A stretch of 64,000 nt of DNA from Clostridiaceae bacterium Marseille-Q3526 (GTDB lineage: Bacteria; Bacillota; Clostridia; Lachnospirales; Lachnospiraceae), in NCBI GenBank assembly GCA_018223375.1, contig JAGTTS010000002.1, positions 496,001-560,000 on the forward strand, written 5' to 3'. Numbering within the stretch: position 1 is the stretch's first letter; each line of letters opens with the position of its first letter. Made by a program: the position numbers and the translations under genes. The notes under the pieces are model-generated. The model was not told the origin of the DNA, did no database searches, and saw only the letters and a program-made list of their open reading frames with translations. Positions 8,339 to 15,459 of this stretch are shown here, piece by piece.

Positions 8339-8893
8339 CTATTCGCCGCTGACACTCATAGCGTCCAGCGTCAGCTTCATGATATCCTTGATTTCCTCTT
8401 CCGTCATCTTCAGGCGGGCCGCCAGTTCTTCCACCGTGGCCTCCCGTCCCAGCTCCTCCGCTATGCTGGCAGAAATATCCTTTAACACGTTGACTCTGGC
8501 TAACATTTCCTCCTCAATCCGACATTCTGTGTCCTGAAGCTCCAGAGCCTCCTCCAACGCCTCGCGGATCCGCTCCTCCACCTGAGCCCGGAAACTGCCT
8601 CCCTCGTACTCAGAGGCCAGAATCAGAAGAGCCATATTGGCCTCCTGCACCAGATCCCCGGCTGAAAGTCCTTTATTCTGGTACTCCTCTGCAATCTCGG
8701 CAGCCAGAAAAAGGCATCCCTCCACCAGGCGCTTTCTCGCCGTCTCGCTTCCATTTAAAAGCTCCTCCGACAGCTCCTCCATCTCCTGGGCCGTGCAGGG
8801 CACGATACAGTCCATCTCGTCCTGGTACATCTGGTAAAAATCTGTATGGTCAAATTCTCTCGTCTCTTCATGCTCATTTGTTCTGCGTTCCAT
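8339..8893 (-). CDS. Orphan sigma-70-like protein, regions 2-3 only
   Basis: 184 residues, very acidic. Residues about 50-95 (RLVEGCLFLAAEIAEEY, then GLSAGDLVQEANMALL) match sigma-70 region 2.1-2.2, the core-polymerase binding part. Residues about 135-180 (SASIAEELGREATVEELAAR then MTEEEIKDI) match region 3. The -10 recognition helix (2.4) is poorly preserved and region 4, which binds the -35 element, is absent, so it is not a complete sigma factor; an anti-polymerase or regulatory role is possible but not shown. ATG at 8893 is 8 bp after AGGAGG; an earlier ATG two codons upstream is too close to the site. It overlaps the ribosome site of the phosphatase gene, suggesting one operon. Confidence 0.7.
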   Translation of the reverse strand: MERRTNEHEETREFDHTDFYQMYQDEMDCIVPCTAQEMEELSEELLNGSETARKRLVEGCLFLAAEIAEEYQNKGLSAGDLVQEANMALLILASEYEGGSFRAQVEERIREALEEALELQDTECRIEEEMLARVNVLKDISASIAEELGREATVEELAARLKMTEEEIKDIMKLTLDAMSVSGE

Positions 8894-8963
8894 CGTCATG
8901 TCCTCCTGTTTTTATAATAAAGTATACCATGCCCACTAGACTCGTGAAAAACCTCGTCAAGTG

Positions 8964-8997
8964 TTCCTATTATACCATGCCCTGGATATAATAGGAA
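8964..8997. promoter_or_regulatory. Inverted repeat between divergent sigma-like and LysR genes
   Basis: Perfect 11-bp arms 8964-8974 and 8987-8997 (TTCCTATTATA and its complement) around 12 bases that themselves pair CCA with TGG. It sits just upstream of the LysR promoter and contains a TATAAT read in either direction; possible operator. Confidence 0.4.
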
Positions 8998-9007
8998 GAA
9001 AAGAAAT

Positions 9008-9036
9008 TTGCAAAATACCTCCGTCTGTGCTAAAAT
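9008..9036 (+). promoter_or_regulatory. Promoter of the LysR gene
   Basis: TTGCAA (9008-9013), 17 bp, TAAAAT (9031-9036), then AAGGAG at 9053-9058. Confidence 0.65.
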
Positions 9037-9063
9037 GAGCAGTATCTTTTATAAGGAGATCTA

Positions 9064-9975
9064 ATGATGGATATAAACTATGAATTATACAAGGTATTTT
9101 ACCATGTGGCCTCCACGCTGAGCTTTTCCGAGGCCTCGAAGCAGCTTTTCATCTCCCAGTCAGCAGTCAGCCAGTCTATCAAGGTGCTGGAAAAAAAGCT
9201 GAACCAGACTCTGTTTATCAGAAGCACAAAGCGGGTGCAGCTGACGCCGGAGGGTGAAATTCTCTTAAAGCACATCGAGCCTGCCATGAACCTGATTAAA
9301 AAGGGAGAAAATCAGCTGCTGGAGGCCAACACGCTGAACGGAGGCCAGCTGAGAATCGGCGCCAGCGACACCATCTGCCGCTATTTCCTCGTGCCGTTTT
9401 TAAGCCATTTTCACAGCCTCTACCCCAATATTCATATTAAGGTGACAAACCGCACCTCGATTGAATGCGCCAGGCTGCTGGAAAACGGCCAGGTCGATTT
9501 TATCATCACCAATTATCCGAATTCCGCGCTCTCCAACACCCAGAATATCAAAATGCTGCGTCCTTTCCACGACGTGTTCGCAGCAAATGAAGCGTTTTTC
9601 CCATTAAAGGGCAGAAAGATGAGTCTGGAGGAGCTTCAGACCTATCCGATTCTGATGTTAGATAAAAAGAGCACGACCAGCGAATTTCTCCACAGTATGT
9701 TTCAGAAGCATCAGCTGGATCTGGTTCCGGAAATCGAGCTGAGCAGCAATGACCTTCTGATCGATCTGGCTAAAATCGGTCTGGGCATTGCCTTTGTCCC
9801 GGACTTCTGCATTCCTTCCTCCGAGAAAGATCTGTTTATCTTAAATCTGGAGGAAGAACTGCCGGAACGCCAGCTGGTGGTGGTTCACAATGAAAATATT
9901 CCCGTCTCCCAGGCTGCCAGACAGTTTATGGAGCTTTTAGGGGCAAAGGAGAACGAAAAAAAGGGGCAGCTGTAA
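9064..9975 (+). CDS. LysR-family transcriptional regulator
   Basis: 303 residues. N-terminal winged helix with the recognition helix SEASKQLFISQSAVSQSIK (about residues 19-37) and a C-terminal effector-binding domain from about residue 90 with the usual LRIGASDTICRYFL opening. The ligand is unknown. Two in-frame ATGs (9064 and 9067) both fit the AAGGAG site. It is transcribed away from the sigma-like gene, across an inverted repeat that could be its operator; LysR regulators often control the divergent neighbour. Its stop codon abuts the stop of the helicase gene on the other strand, with no terminator between. Confidence 0.85.
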   Translation: MMDINYELYKVFYHVASTLSFSEASKQLFISQSAVSQSIKVLEKKLNQTLFIRSTKRVQLTPEGEILLKHIEPAMNLIKKGENQLLEANTLNGGQLRIGASDTICRYFLVPFLSHFHSLYPNIHIKVTNRTSIECARLLENGQVDFIITNYPNSALSNTQNIKMLRPFHDVFAANEAFFPLKGRKMSLEELQTYPILMLDKKSTTSEFLHSMFQKHQLDLVPEIELSSNDLLIDLAKIGLGIAFVPDFCIPSSEKDLFILNLEEELPERQLVVVHNENIPVSQAARQFMELLGAKENEKKGQL

Positions 9976-12372
9976 TCACTGCCTCTTTTCTTCTTTGCCG
10001 GATTCTGACGAAGCCCAGAAGGCCTCCACGGCCTGCCTGACATTCTGCCTTGTAACGATAAAGTATTCTCTCCATTCCCTGGGGAACAGCGCCTGATATT
10101 CCGGCTGCAGAAAACGGTCGTCTAACAGGGCAATGATTCCCCGGTCTTCCATGGTGCGGATCACCCGCCCCGCTGCCTGCAGCACCTTGTTCATACCTGG
10201 ATAGCGGTAGGCATAGTCAAAACCGTCTTCCCCATTTTCCGCAAAATACTGTTTTAAAATTTCCTGCTCCGGATTCACCTGAGGAAGCCCTGTCCCGATA
10301 ATCAGAACGCCTATCAGCTGATCCCCTGTCAAATCAATTCCCTCCGAAAAAATGCCTCCCATAACGCAGAGAGCCGCCAGGCTTTCCTCTCGTTTAACAG
10401 AAAACTCTGCCAGAAACGCTTCTCTGTCCGCTTCCGTCATGCGGCTTTTCTGAACGAGCAGAAACAGCTTGGAGTTTCTTTCCTGAAGAATCTCCCTTAC
10501 CGCTTCCATATACTGGTAAGAGGGGAAGAACACCATATAATTTCCCATCTTTGCCGAGGCAATCTCCTCAATATAATCCGCCGCCTTTTCAAACTCCCGT
10601 CTGTTTCTTCTGGTATACCGGCTGCTGAGATCAGAGGAGACAAGAATCGCCCTGTTTTTCTCCGGAAACGGCGAATTCACATAAACGGCGTAATCCTCCG
10701 GCTCATTGCTTAGAAGCTCTCTGTAGTAACGGATAGGAAGCATGGTGGCAGAAAAAAAGACAGCCGCTCTCCCCTGGCTCAGGCACTCTGCCAGATTCTG
10801 GATTGGGTTCACACAGAGAAGCTTCACACAGAAATTTCCATTTTCCAAAAGTCTGGAATAGATCCGGTAGTGCTCGTCTGTCCTTTCATAGATACTCAAA
10901 AAACTCCTGACAGAAAAATAAAGCTCCAGCGCCGCCTCTCTGTCTTTGAATTCGCGATATTGATCTAAGAATTTCTCTAATTCAGAAAAAGCACTGGACA
11001 GCGCCATCACAAGAGGCCCCACATCAGAGAGTATTTCGATCCCCTCACATTCCCGCTTCATCTCCAGAAGCAGCCGGTTGAGCCGGTTCAGATAACGTGT
11101 CAGCCGGGGTGAGGTCTCCTTTATCAGCTTTTTTATCTCCAGAAAATCTTCCTTTATAATAGAAGCGCTGTACATTTCCCTGGCCCGCCCTGCCAGGTTG
11201 TGGGCTTCATCGATCAAAAAAATATAATCTCCTCTCTGGCTCTCTGAAAAATACCGTTTCAGCCGTACGTCCGGATCAAACACATAATTGTAATCGCAGA
11301 TAATTCCGTCCACAAAGCTGCTGATATCAAGGCACAGCTCAAAGGGACAGACCTGAAACTGTTCTGCATAAGATAAAATCATTTCCCTGGTAATGCCGAA
11401 CTCCTGATGGACAGCCGTATAGACTGCGTCGTTGACCCGGTCGAAATGCCCTTTTGCATGGGGACAGGCGTCCGGATTGCACTCCGGCTTTTCCAGAAAG
11501 CAGAGCTTTTCCTTGGCCGTGATAGTGACAGAACGAAAATACAGGCCTCTGTTCCTCAAAATTTCCAGCGTCTCCTCCGCCACTGAGCGGGTGATCGTCT
11601 TAGCCGTCAGATAAAACAGCTTGTCCCCATATCCCTCTCCTATCGCCTTCAGGCTTGGAAACATGGCAGAAAGAGTCTTCCCTATTCCTGTGGGCGCCTG
11701 AATGAACAGCTTCCTTCCCCTGCTGACTGTCCGGTACACAGATACCGCCAAATCTCTCTGGCCATTTCTGTAGGCAAAGGGAAACTGCAGCTCCCTCAGA
11801 GATTCGTCCCGCCGGACTGCGTTATGGTACAGATATCTGGCCCATTTCATGTATTCGTGGAGAAGTCCCTGAAACCAGCCTTCCAGTTCCTGGGCTGTTT
11901 TTACTGTTTTGAACCTTCGGATCTCTTCTGTCTCCAGACTGCAGTAGGTCATCTGAACCGCCGCCTCAGGCAGGTTGTGTTCCGATACGTAAAACCAGGC
12001 ATAGCACATGGCCTGGGCCAAATGGACAGGATTTGGCTCCTTCATTTCGTTTACATCCAGGTACACGCCCTTAATCTCGTCAATGGTCACGCCGGAGGGT
12101 TCCTCTATAATGCCGTCGGCTCTCCCTTCTATTATAAGAAGAAATCCCTCTTCCTCCACCTGGTGTCTCAGAAAAACCTCAGCCCGGTAGGAGGGGCCTT
12201 GCTGCCTCTGAATCTTTCGGTGAATTCTCGTTCCCTCCTGCATGGCCTCCTTTTGAGCTCCTGCAGTTCTCCGATTGTCGATATCGCCGGAGCGCAGCAC
12301 AAATTCCACCAGATTTCGCACAGATATTTTCACCCTGCGGCGGCTGTCATCTGCCTCATGTATCATCCCCAT
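9976..12372 (-). CDS. DinG/XPD-like iron-sulfur DNA helicase with N-terminal nuclease domain
   Basis: 798 residues. An N-terminal PD-(D/E)XK (Cas4-like) domain is suggested by EGTRIHRKI with His51, Asp86 (RADGII) and Glu99-X-Lys101 (IDEIKG). The helicase part has Walker A QAPTGIGKT at 225-233, four FeS-type cysteines (291, 298, 303, 342), the DEAH box at 388-391 and late motifs with GLPQVNPEQ and QAAGRVIRT. Proteins of this build unwind damaged or branched DNA 5'-3'; the nuclease could trim the product. ATG at 12372 follows GGGAGG by 6 bp. It stands alone, convergent with the LysR gene. The helicase class is firm, the nuclease function is inferred from the motif residues. Confidence 0.85.
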   Translation of the reverse strand: MGMIHEADDSRRRVKISVRNLVEFVLRSGDIDNRRTAGAQKEAMQEGTRIHRKIQRQQGPSYRAEVFLRHQVEEEGFLLIIEGRADGIIEEPSGVTIDEIKGVYLDVNEMKEPNPVHLAQAMCYAWFYVSEHNLPEAAVQMTYCSLETEEIRRFKTVKTAQELEGWFQGLLHEYMKWARYLYHNAVRRDESLRELQFPFAYRNGQRDLAVSVYRTVSRGRKLFIQAPTGIGKTLSAMFPSLKAIGEGYGDKLFYLTAKTITRSVAEETLEILRNRGLYFRSVTITAKEKLCFLEKPECNPDACPHAKGHFDRVNDAVYTAVHQEFGITREMILSYAEQFQVCPFELCLDISSFVDGIICDYNYVFDPDVRLKRYFSESQRGDYIFLIDEAHNLAGRAREMYSASIIKEDFLEIKKLIKETSPRLTRYLNRLNRLLLEMKRECEGIEILSDVGPLVMALSSAFSELEKFLDQYREFKDREAALELYFSVRSFLSIYERTDEHYRIYSRLLENGNFCVKLLCVNPIQNLAECLSQGRAAVFFSATMLPIRYYRELLSNEPEDYAVYVNSPFPEKNRAILVSSDLSSRYTRRNRREFEKAADYIEEIASAKMGNYMVFFPSYQYMEAVREILQERNSKLFLLVQKSRMTEADREAFLAEFSVKREESLAALCVMGGIFSEGIDLTGDQLIGVLIIGTGLPQVNPEQEILKQYFAENGEDGFDYAYRYPGMNKVLQAAGRVIRTMEDRGIIALLDDRFLQPEYQALFPREWREYFIVTRQNVRQAVEAFWASSESGKEEKRQ

Positions 12373-12451
12373 CTTTTTCCTCCCCCACGCGGCCTCTGCG
12401 AAATTCCTTTCCTTTCATAGGATATCCTTTCACAGGACGTTCCCATGAACT

Positions 12452-12484
12452 AAAAAAAGGAAACCGCCTCTTCGCAGTTTCCTT
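12452..12484 (-). terminator. Terminator of the HPr-like gene
   Basis: Hairpin with GGAAAC/GTTTCC arms (12477-12482 with 12459-12464, extended by GC pairs) followed on the minus strand by seven Ts. Confidence 0.8.
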
Positions 12485-12505
12485 CCTTTAAATAAGTACA
12501 TACCA

Positions 12506-12745
12506 TTAAGCGGCTGTCTCGGCAGCAGCCTTCTCAGCCAGAAAAGCTTCAAACTCTTCATTCTCCCCATTGTATTCAACGGTGAGAACTCTCGTTAAAT
12601 CCAGGCTTAACACTCCTAAAAGAGATTTTGCATCAATGACAATGCGATTATAAAATACATCAATATCGAAGTCACATCTTGATGCTGCCGCCACAAATTT
12701 CTTAGCCTCCTCAACGGTTGGTAATATAATCCGCTTCTGCTTCAT
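12506..12745 (-). CDS. HPr-like protein lacking the phosphorylated histidine
   Basis: 79 residues with HPr topology. The segment KSLLGVLSLDL (about residues 41-51) matches the regulatory Ser46 region of HPr (KSIMGVMSL), and a C-terminal helix (EEFEAFLAEKAA) follows. The active-site loop, normally HARPA with His15, is here SRCDFDID, so no PTS phosphotransfer by the classical route is possible; Ser phosphorylation by HPr kinase and CcpA binding remain conceivable, as for Crh. ATG at 12745 has AAGGAG upstream; longer forms starting up to 84 bp earlier have no ribosome site. Single gene with its own terminator. Confidence 0.75.
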   Translation of the reverse strand: MKQKRIILPTVEEAKKFVAAASRCDFDIDVFYNRIVIDAKSLLGVLSLDLTRVLTVEYNGENEEFEAFLAEKAAAETAA

Positions 12746-12829
12746 AATTATTAACTCCTTTTGATTGGTGCAATTTATAGTATTACTCCATTTCACCCAT
12801 TTATACCACACAGCCATGAATCTTGTCAA

Positions 12830-13225
12830 ATTTTGCTCAAAAAAGGAAAAATGCTTTGTTCTTGTCTATTTTTCAATATATGGATTTTTATTTCATGTAT
12901 TTTTTTAGATACATTTCTTCTTTTTCCTCCAGAACTCAGGAACGTCTGTTGATTTTTAGATATTGTCCATAAATCTATGCTTTAATTTTATTAATCTTTG
13001 GTGTTTTTTCATAGCGTTTTATGAAATACGGCTTCCAGAGCATCCGGCAGTTTTTGACATCTGCTTTGATATCTGCTTTGGTATCTTTTTTGGTATCTTC
13101 TTTGAGACACTCAGCAGCTTCGCCTGCCTCTGCTGCCCTTTTCAGGAAGATTCACGAAAAACAAAAACAGCTGCAATCCTCTTCTTCTCAAGGAACACAG
13201 CCATCATCTAAATCTTATTAAGAAG
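12830..13225. other. Intergenic region between HPr-like gene and tRNA-Trp
   Basis: About 400 bp, AT-rich, no supported gene. It contains the 12-bp tandem repeat at 13053-13112. A minus-strand frame across the repeat reads KEDTKKDTKADIKADVK, but it follows a TGA and has no start codon or ribosome site. Confidence 0.4.
13053..13112 (-). repeat. Tandem 12-bp repeat, four good units plus one degenerate
   Basis: Units on the plus strand: TTTGACATCTGC, TTTGATATCTGC, TTTGGTATCTTT, TTTGGTATCTTC, then a diverged TTTGAGACACTC. Located about 110 bp downstream of the tRNA-Trp 3' end. Confidence 0.7.
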
Positions 13226-13296
13226 CAGGGGAAGAGGGATTCGAACCCCCATTAACGGTTTTGGAGACCGTTGCTCTGCCATTGAACTATTCCCCT
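13226..13296 (-). tRNA. tRNA-Trp (anticodon CCA)
   Basis: Complete cloverleaf on the minus strand: acceptor arms AGGGGAA and TTCCCCT, D-arm with AGTTCAATGGCAGAGCA, anticodon stem ACGGT/ACCGT with loop CTCCAAA, T-arm GGGGGTTCGAATCCCTC, discriminator G. The terminal CCA is not encoded. Confidence 0.95.
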
Positions 13297-13480
13297 TTAT
13301 CAGTTTGTGTCGTTTTCAGCGGCTCTCGCTGTCGACTTCTATATAATAGCACAGACCTATTTTCTTGTCAAACGTTTTTTTCACTTTTTTTACTTTTTTT
13401 GTATTGTATATGTAATTCATACATTTTTCCCAGAAGGCCTGGCCCGGTCTGGCCCTCTTCACTGGAAGCAGGCAGTCCCA

Positions 13481-14890
13481 TTACAGGGCTGCCACTGCCT
13501 CCTTGACGCTGCTGACGCCGATTAAACGGATATCCGTTCTCTTTTTCATCTTATTCAGACAGATCTGAGGCAGAATGCAGGCCTCAAAGCCCAGCTTTAC
13601 CGCCTCGTTCACCCGCTGCTCTGCCATAGATACGGAGCGGACCTCACCCGACAGTCCCACCTCTCCGAACACAGCTGTCTTCTCATCCAGGGGCCTGTCC
13701 TTATAGCTGGAGATCAGGGCCATGACGATAGCCAGATCCATGGCAGGCTCGTTCATTTTCATGCCGCCCGCTATGTTTACATAGGCGTCCATCTGTCCCA
13801 GATCATAATGACATCTTTTTTCCAGCACAGCCATCAGCAGATTCACCCTGTTGTAATCAGCTCCGGCCGCCGTTCTTCTGGGCATTCCAAAATTTGTCCT
13901 GGTCACAAGGGCCTGTACCTCTACCATCATGGGCCTGGTGCCTTCAATGGAGCAGGCCGCCACAGCGCCCGAAGCGCCGGCAGGGCGCCCTTCCAGCATA
14001 AATTCAGAGGGATTTTTGACCTCTGCCAGTCCCTCCTCCCGCATTTCAAAGACGCCGATCTCGTTGGTAGAGCCGAAACGGTTCTTCACTCCCCGGAGAA
14101 TCCGGTAGGAGGCGTGGCGGTCTCCCTCGAAATACAGCACCGTATCTACCATATGCTCCAGGACTCTGGGGCCTGCCACAACTCCCTCTTTTGTCACATG
14201 GCCTACAATAAAGATTGTGATTCCAAGCCCCTTGGCAATCTGAAGAAGCGCGTTCGTACACTCTCTCACCTGGCTTACGCTTCCCGGAGCAGAGGAAACA
14301 TCCTCCATAAACATGGTCTGGATGGAGTCGATGACCACTGTATCGGGAGACGTCCGCTTCACTACCGCCTGGATCACCTCCAGGTTTGTCTCGCACAGGA
14401 AGCAAAGGCTCTCCTTCATCTGGCCAATCCGGCTGGCCCGCAGTTTAATCTGCTTTAAGGACTCCTCTCCGGAAATGTAGAGAACCTTCTGCCCCCTCTC
14501 TGCCAGATTTCTGCAGACCTGCAGAAGAATCGTGGATTTCCCGATTCCGGGGTCTCCTCCCACCAGGACGAGGGAACCTTTTACTGCTCCGCCTCCCAGC
14601 ACACGATTCAGTTCCCCAAACCCTGTGTCCGCCCGATCCTCGTTTTCCAGCTCAATCTCTGACAGGCTTTTCGGCGTGACCTCCTGAAAAGCCCTGTTTC
14701 TGCCGGCCAGACCTCCGGCCGGCTCTGCGCAGGTGAGACCGCCTCTGGGAGCCTTAGCCTTGGAAACCGGTTCTGCCAGCCCTTCCACCATAGTATTCCA
14801 GGCGCGGCAGGCCGGGCACTGCCCCGTCCACTTCGCTGATTCGTATCCGCATTCGCTGCAGAAAAATATAGTTGTTTTCGCTTTTGCCAC
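13481..14890 (-). CDS. radA: DNA repair protein RadA
   Basis: 469 residues. N-terminal C4 zinc finger (Cys 11, 14, 25, 28), RecA-like ATPase core with Walker A GGDPGIGKST at 111-120, the RadA-specific KNRFGST motif near residue 265, and a C-terminal Lon-protease-like domain (inactive in this family). RadA drives branch migration during homologous recombination. The start is GTG at 14890, 6 bp after AAGGAG. It is last in the gntR-mcsA-mcsB-clpC-unknown-radA series; a terminator at 14937-14963 precedes it, so it may be partly transcribed by itself or by read-through. The clpC-radA linkage is common in Firmicutes. Confidence 0.95.
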   Translation of the reverse strand: MAKAKTTIFFCSECGYESAKWTGQCPACRAWNTMVEGLAEPVSKAKAPRGGLTCAEPAGGLAGRNRAFQEVTPKSLSEIELENEDRADTGFGELNRVLGGGAVKGSLVLVGGDPGIGKSTILLQVCRNLAERGQKVLYISGEESLKQIKLRASRIGQMKESLCFLCETNLEVIQAVVKRTSPDTVVIDSIQTMFMEDVSSAPGSVSQVRECTNALLQIAKGLGITIFIVGHVTKEGVVAGPRVLEHMVDTVLYFEGDRHASYRILRGVKNRFGSTNEIGVFEMREEGLAEVKNPSEFMLEGRPAGASGAVAACSIEGTRPMMVEVQALVTRTNFGMPRRTAAGADYNRVNLLMAVLEKRCHYDLGQMDAYVNIAGGMKMNEPAMDLAIVMALISSYKDRPLDEKTAVFGEVGLSGEVRSVSMAEQRVNEAVKLGFEACILPQICLNKMKKRTDIRLIGVSSVKEAVAAL

Positions 14891-14936
14891 CTTGTTCTCC
14901 TTCTGCCTGCACTCTTTTTGAAAATCTTTGAAAACA

Positions 14937-14963
14937 GGCAGAGGCCCCGGAAGGGACCTCTGC
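14937..14963 (-). terminator. Hairpin terminator between the unknown gene and radA
   Basis: 8-bp arms GGCAGAGG/CCTCTGCC (14937-14944, 14956-14963) with further inner GC pairs, followed on the minus strand by TGTTTTC. Probably leaky, with radA 47 bp downstream. Confidence 0.6.
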
Positions 14964-15010
14964 CAGCATTTCTTCTTATTGCTTCTTTATTCACTGCCGC
15001 TTTACAGGCA

Positions 15011-15424
15011 TTAACGCTTTGTAACCTTAATCTGAGCTGCCTCGCCCTGGTTCAGCTCCACGCTGACTACCAGCTTGCCGCTTAAATTCGTCTTCATACC
15101 GCCAACTGCCGCTCCGTCCACAAATACCTCATACTCGCAGTCGTCCTCCAGCTGAAGCGTTACCTGGGCATCCTTGGCTCCCTCCACACTGAACTTCACA
15201 GTTGTGTCGTCCACAGCGAAGTGGCTGACAGCCGTTCCCGGAACTGACTCATATACGAACAGTCCGTTTCTTTCGAGCTTCGTAATCTCGTCATGAGTTT
15301 TTACCTTGTAGAGATCACCTTTGTACTCGAAATTATCAAGCTTCGACTTTTCTGTCAGCTTATAATTGCCAAAACTGATTGTGCCGTCATCCTCAATACG
15401 GATTAATTCATTTACTACTGGCAT
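15011..15424 (-). CDS. Conserved small beta-rich protein of the clpC-radA operon, function unknown
   Basis: 137 residues, soluble, no signal peptide, strand-rich. It opens MPVVNELIRIEDDGTISFGNY, has a central KTHDEITKLERNGLFVYES segment and a C-terminal beta-sandwich-like part. Relatives in Lachnospiraceae are often labelled endosialidase, but no sialidase motif (Asp box, catalytic Tyr/Glu set) is visible, so that name should not be trusted. ATG at 15424 is 8 bp after AGGAGG; an ATG 36 bp upstream lies at the clpC stop and has no better site. It follows clpC by 35 bp and ends at a hairpin, so it is transcribed with the protein-quality-control genes. Confidence 0.6.
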   Translation of the reverse strand: MPVVNELIRIEDDGTISFGNYKLTEKSKLDNFEYKGDLYKVKTHDEITKLERNGLFVYESVPGTAVSHFAVDDTTVKFSVEGAKDAQVTLQLEDDCEYEVFVDGAAVGGMKTNLSGKLVVSVELNQGEAAQIKVTKR

Positions 15425-15459
15425 ATGTTTGCCCTCCTGGTATTTCTTATGTGTAGTCA

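Noticed and set aside
13481..13500. Hairpin at the end of radA as terminator
   Set aside because: Stem is present but no T-run follows on the minus strand and it overlaps the last codons.
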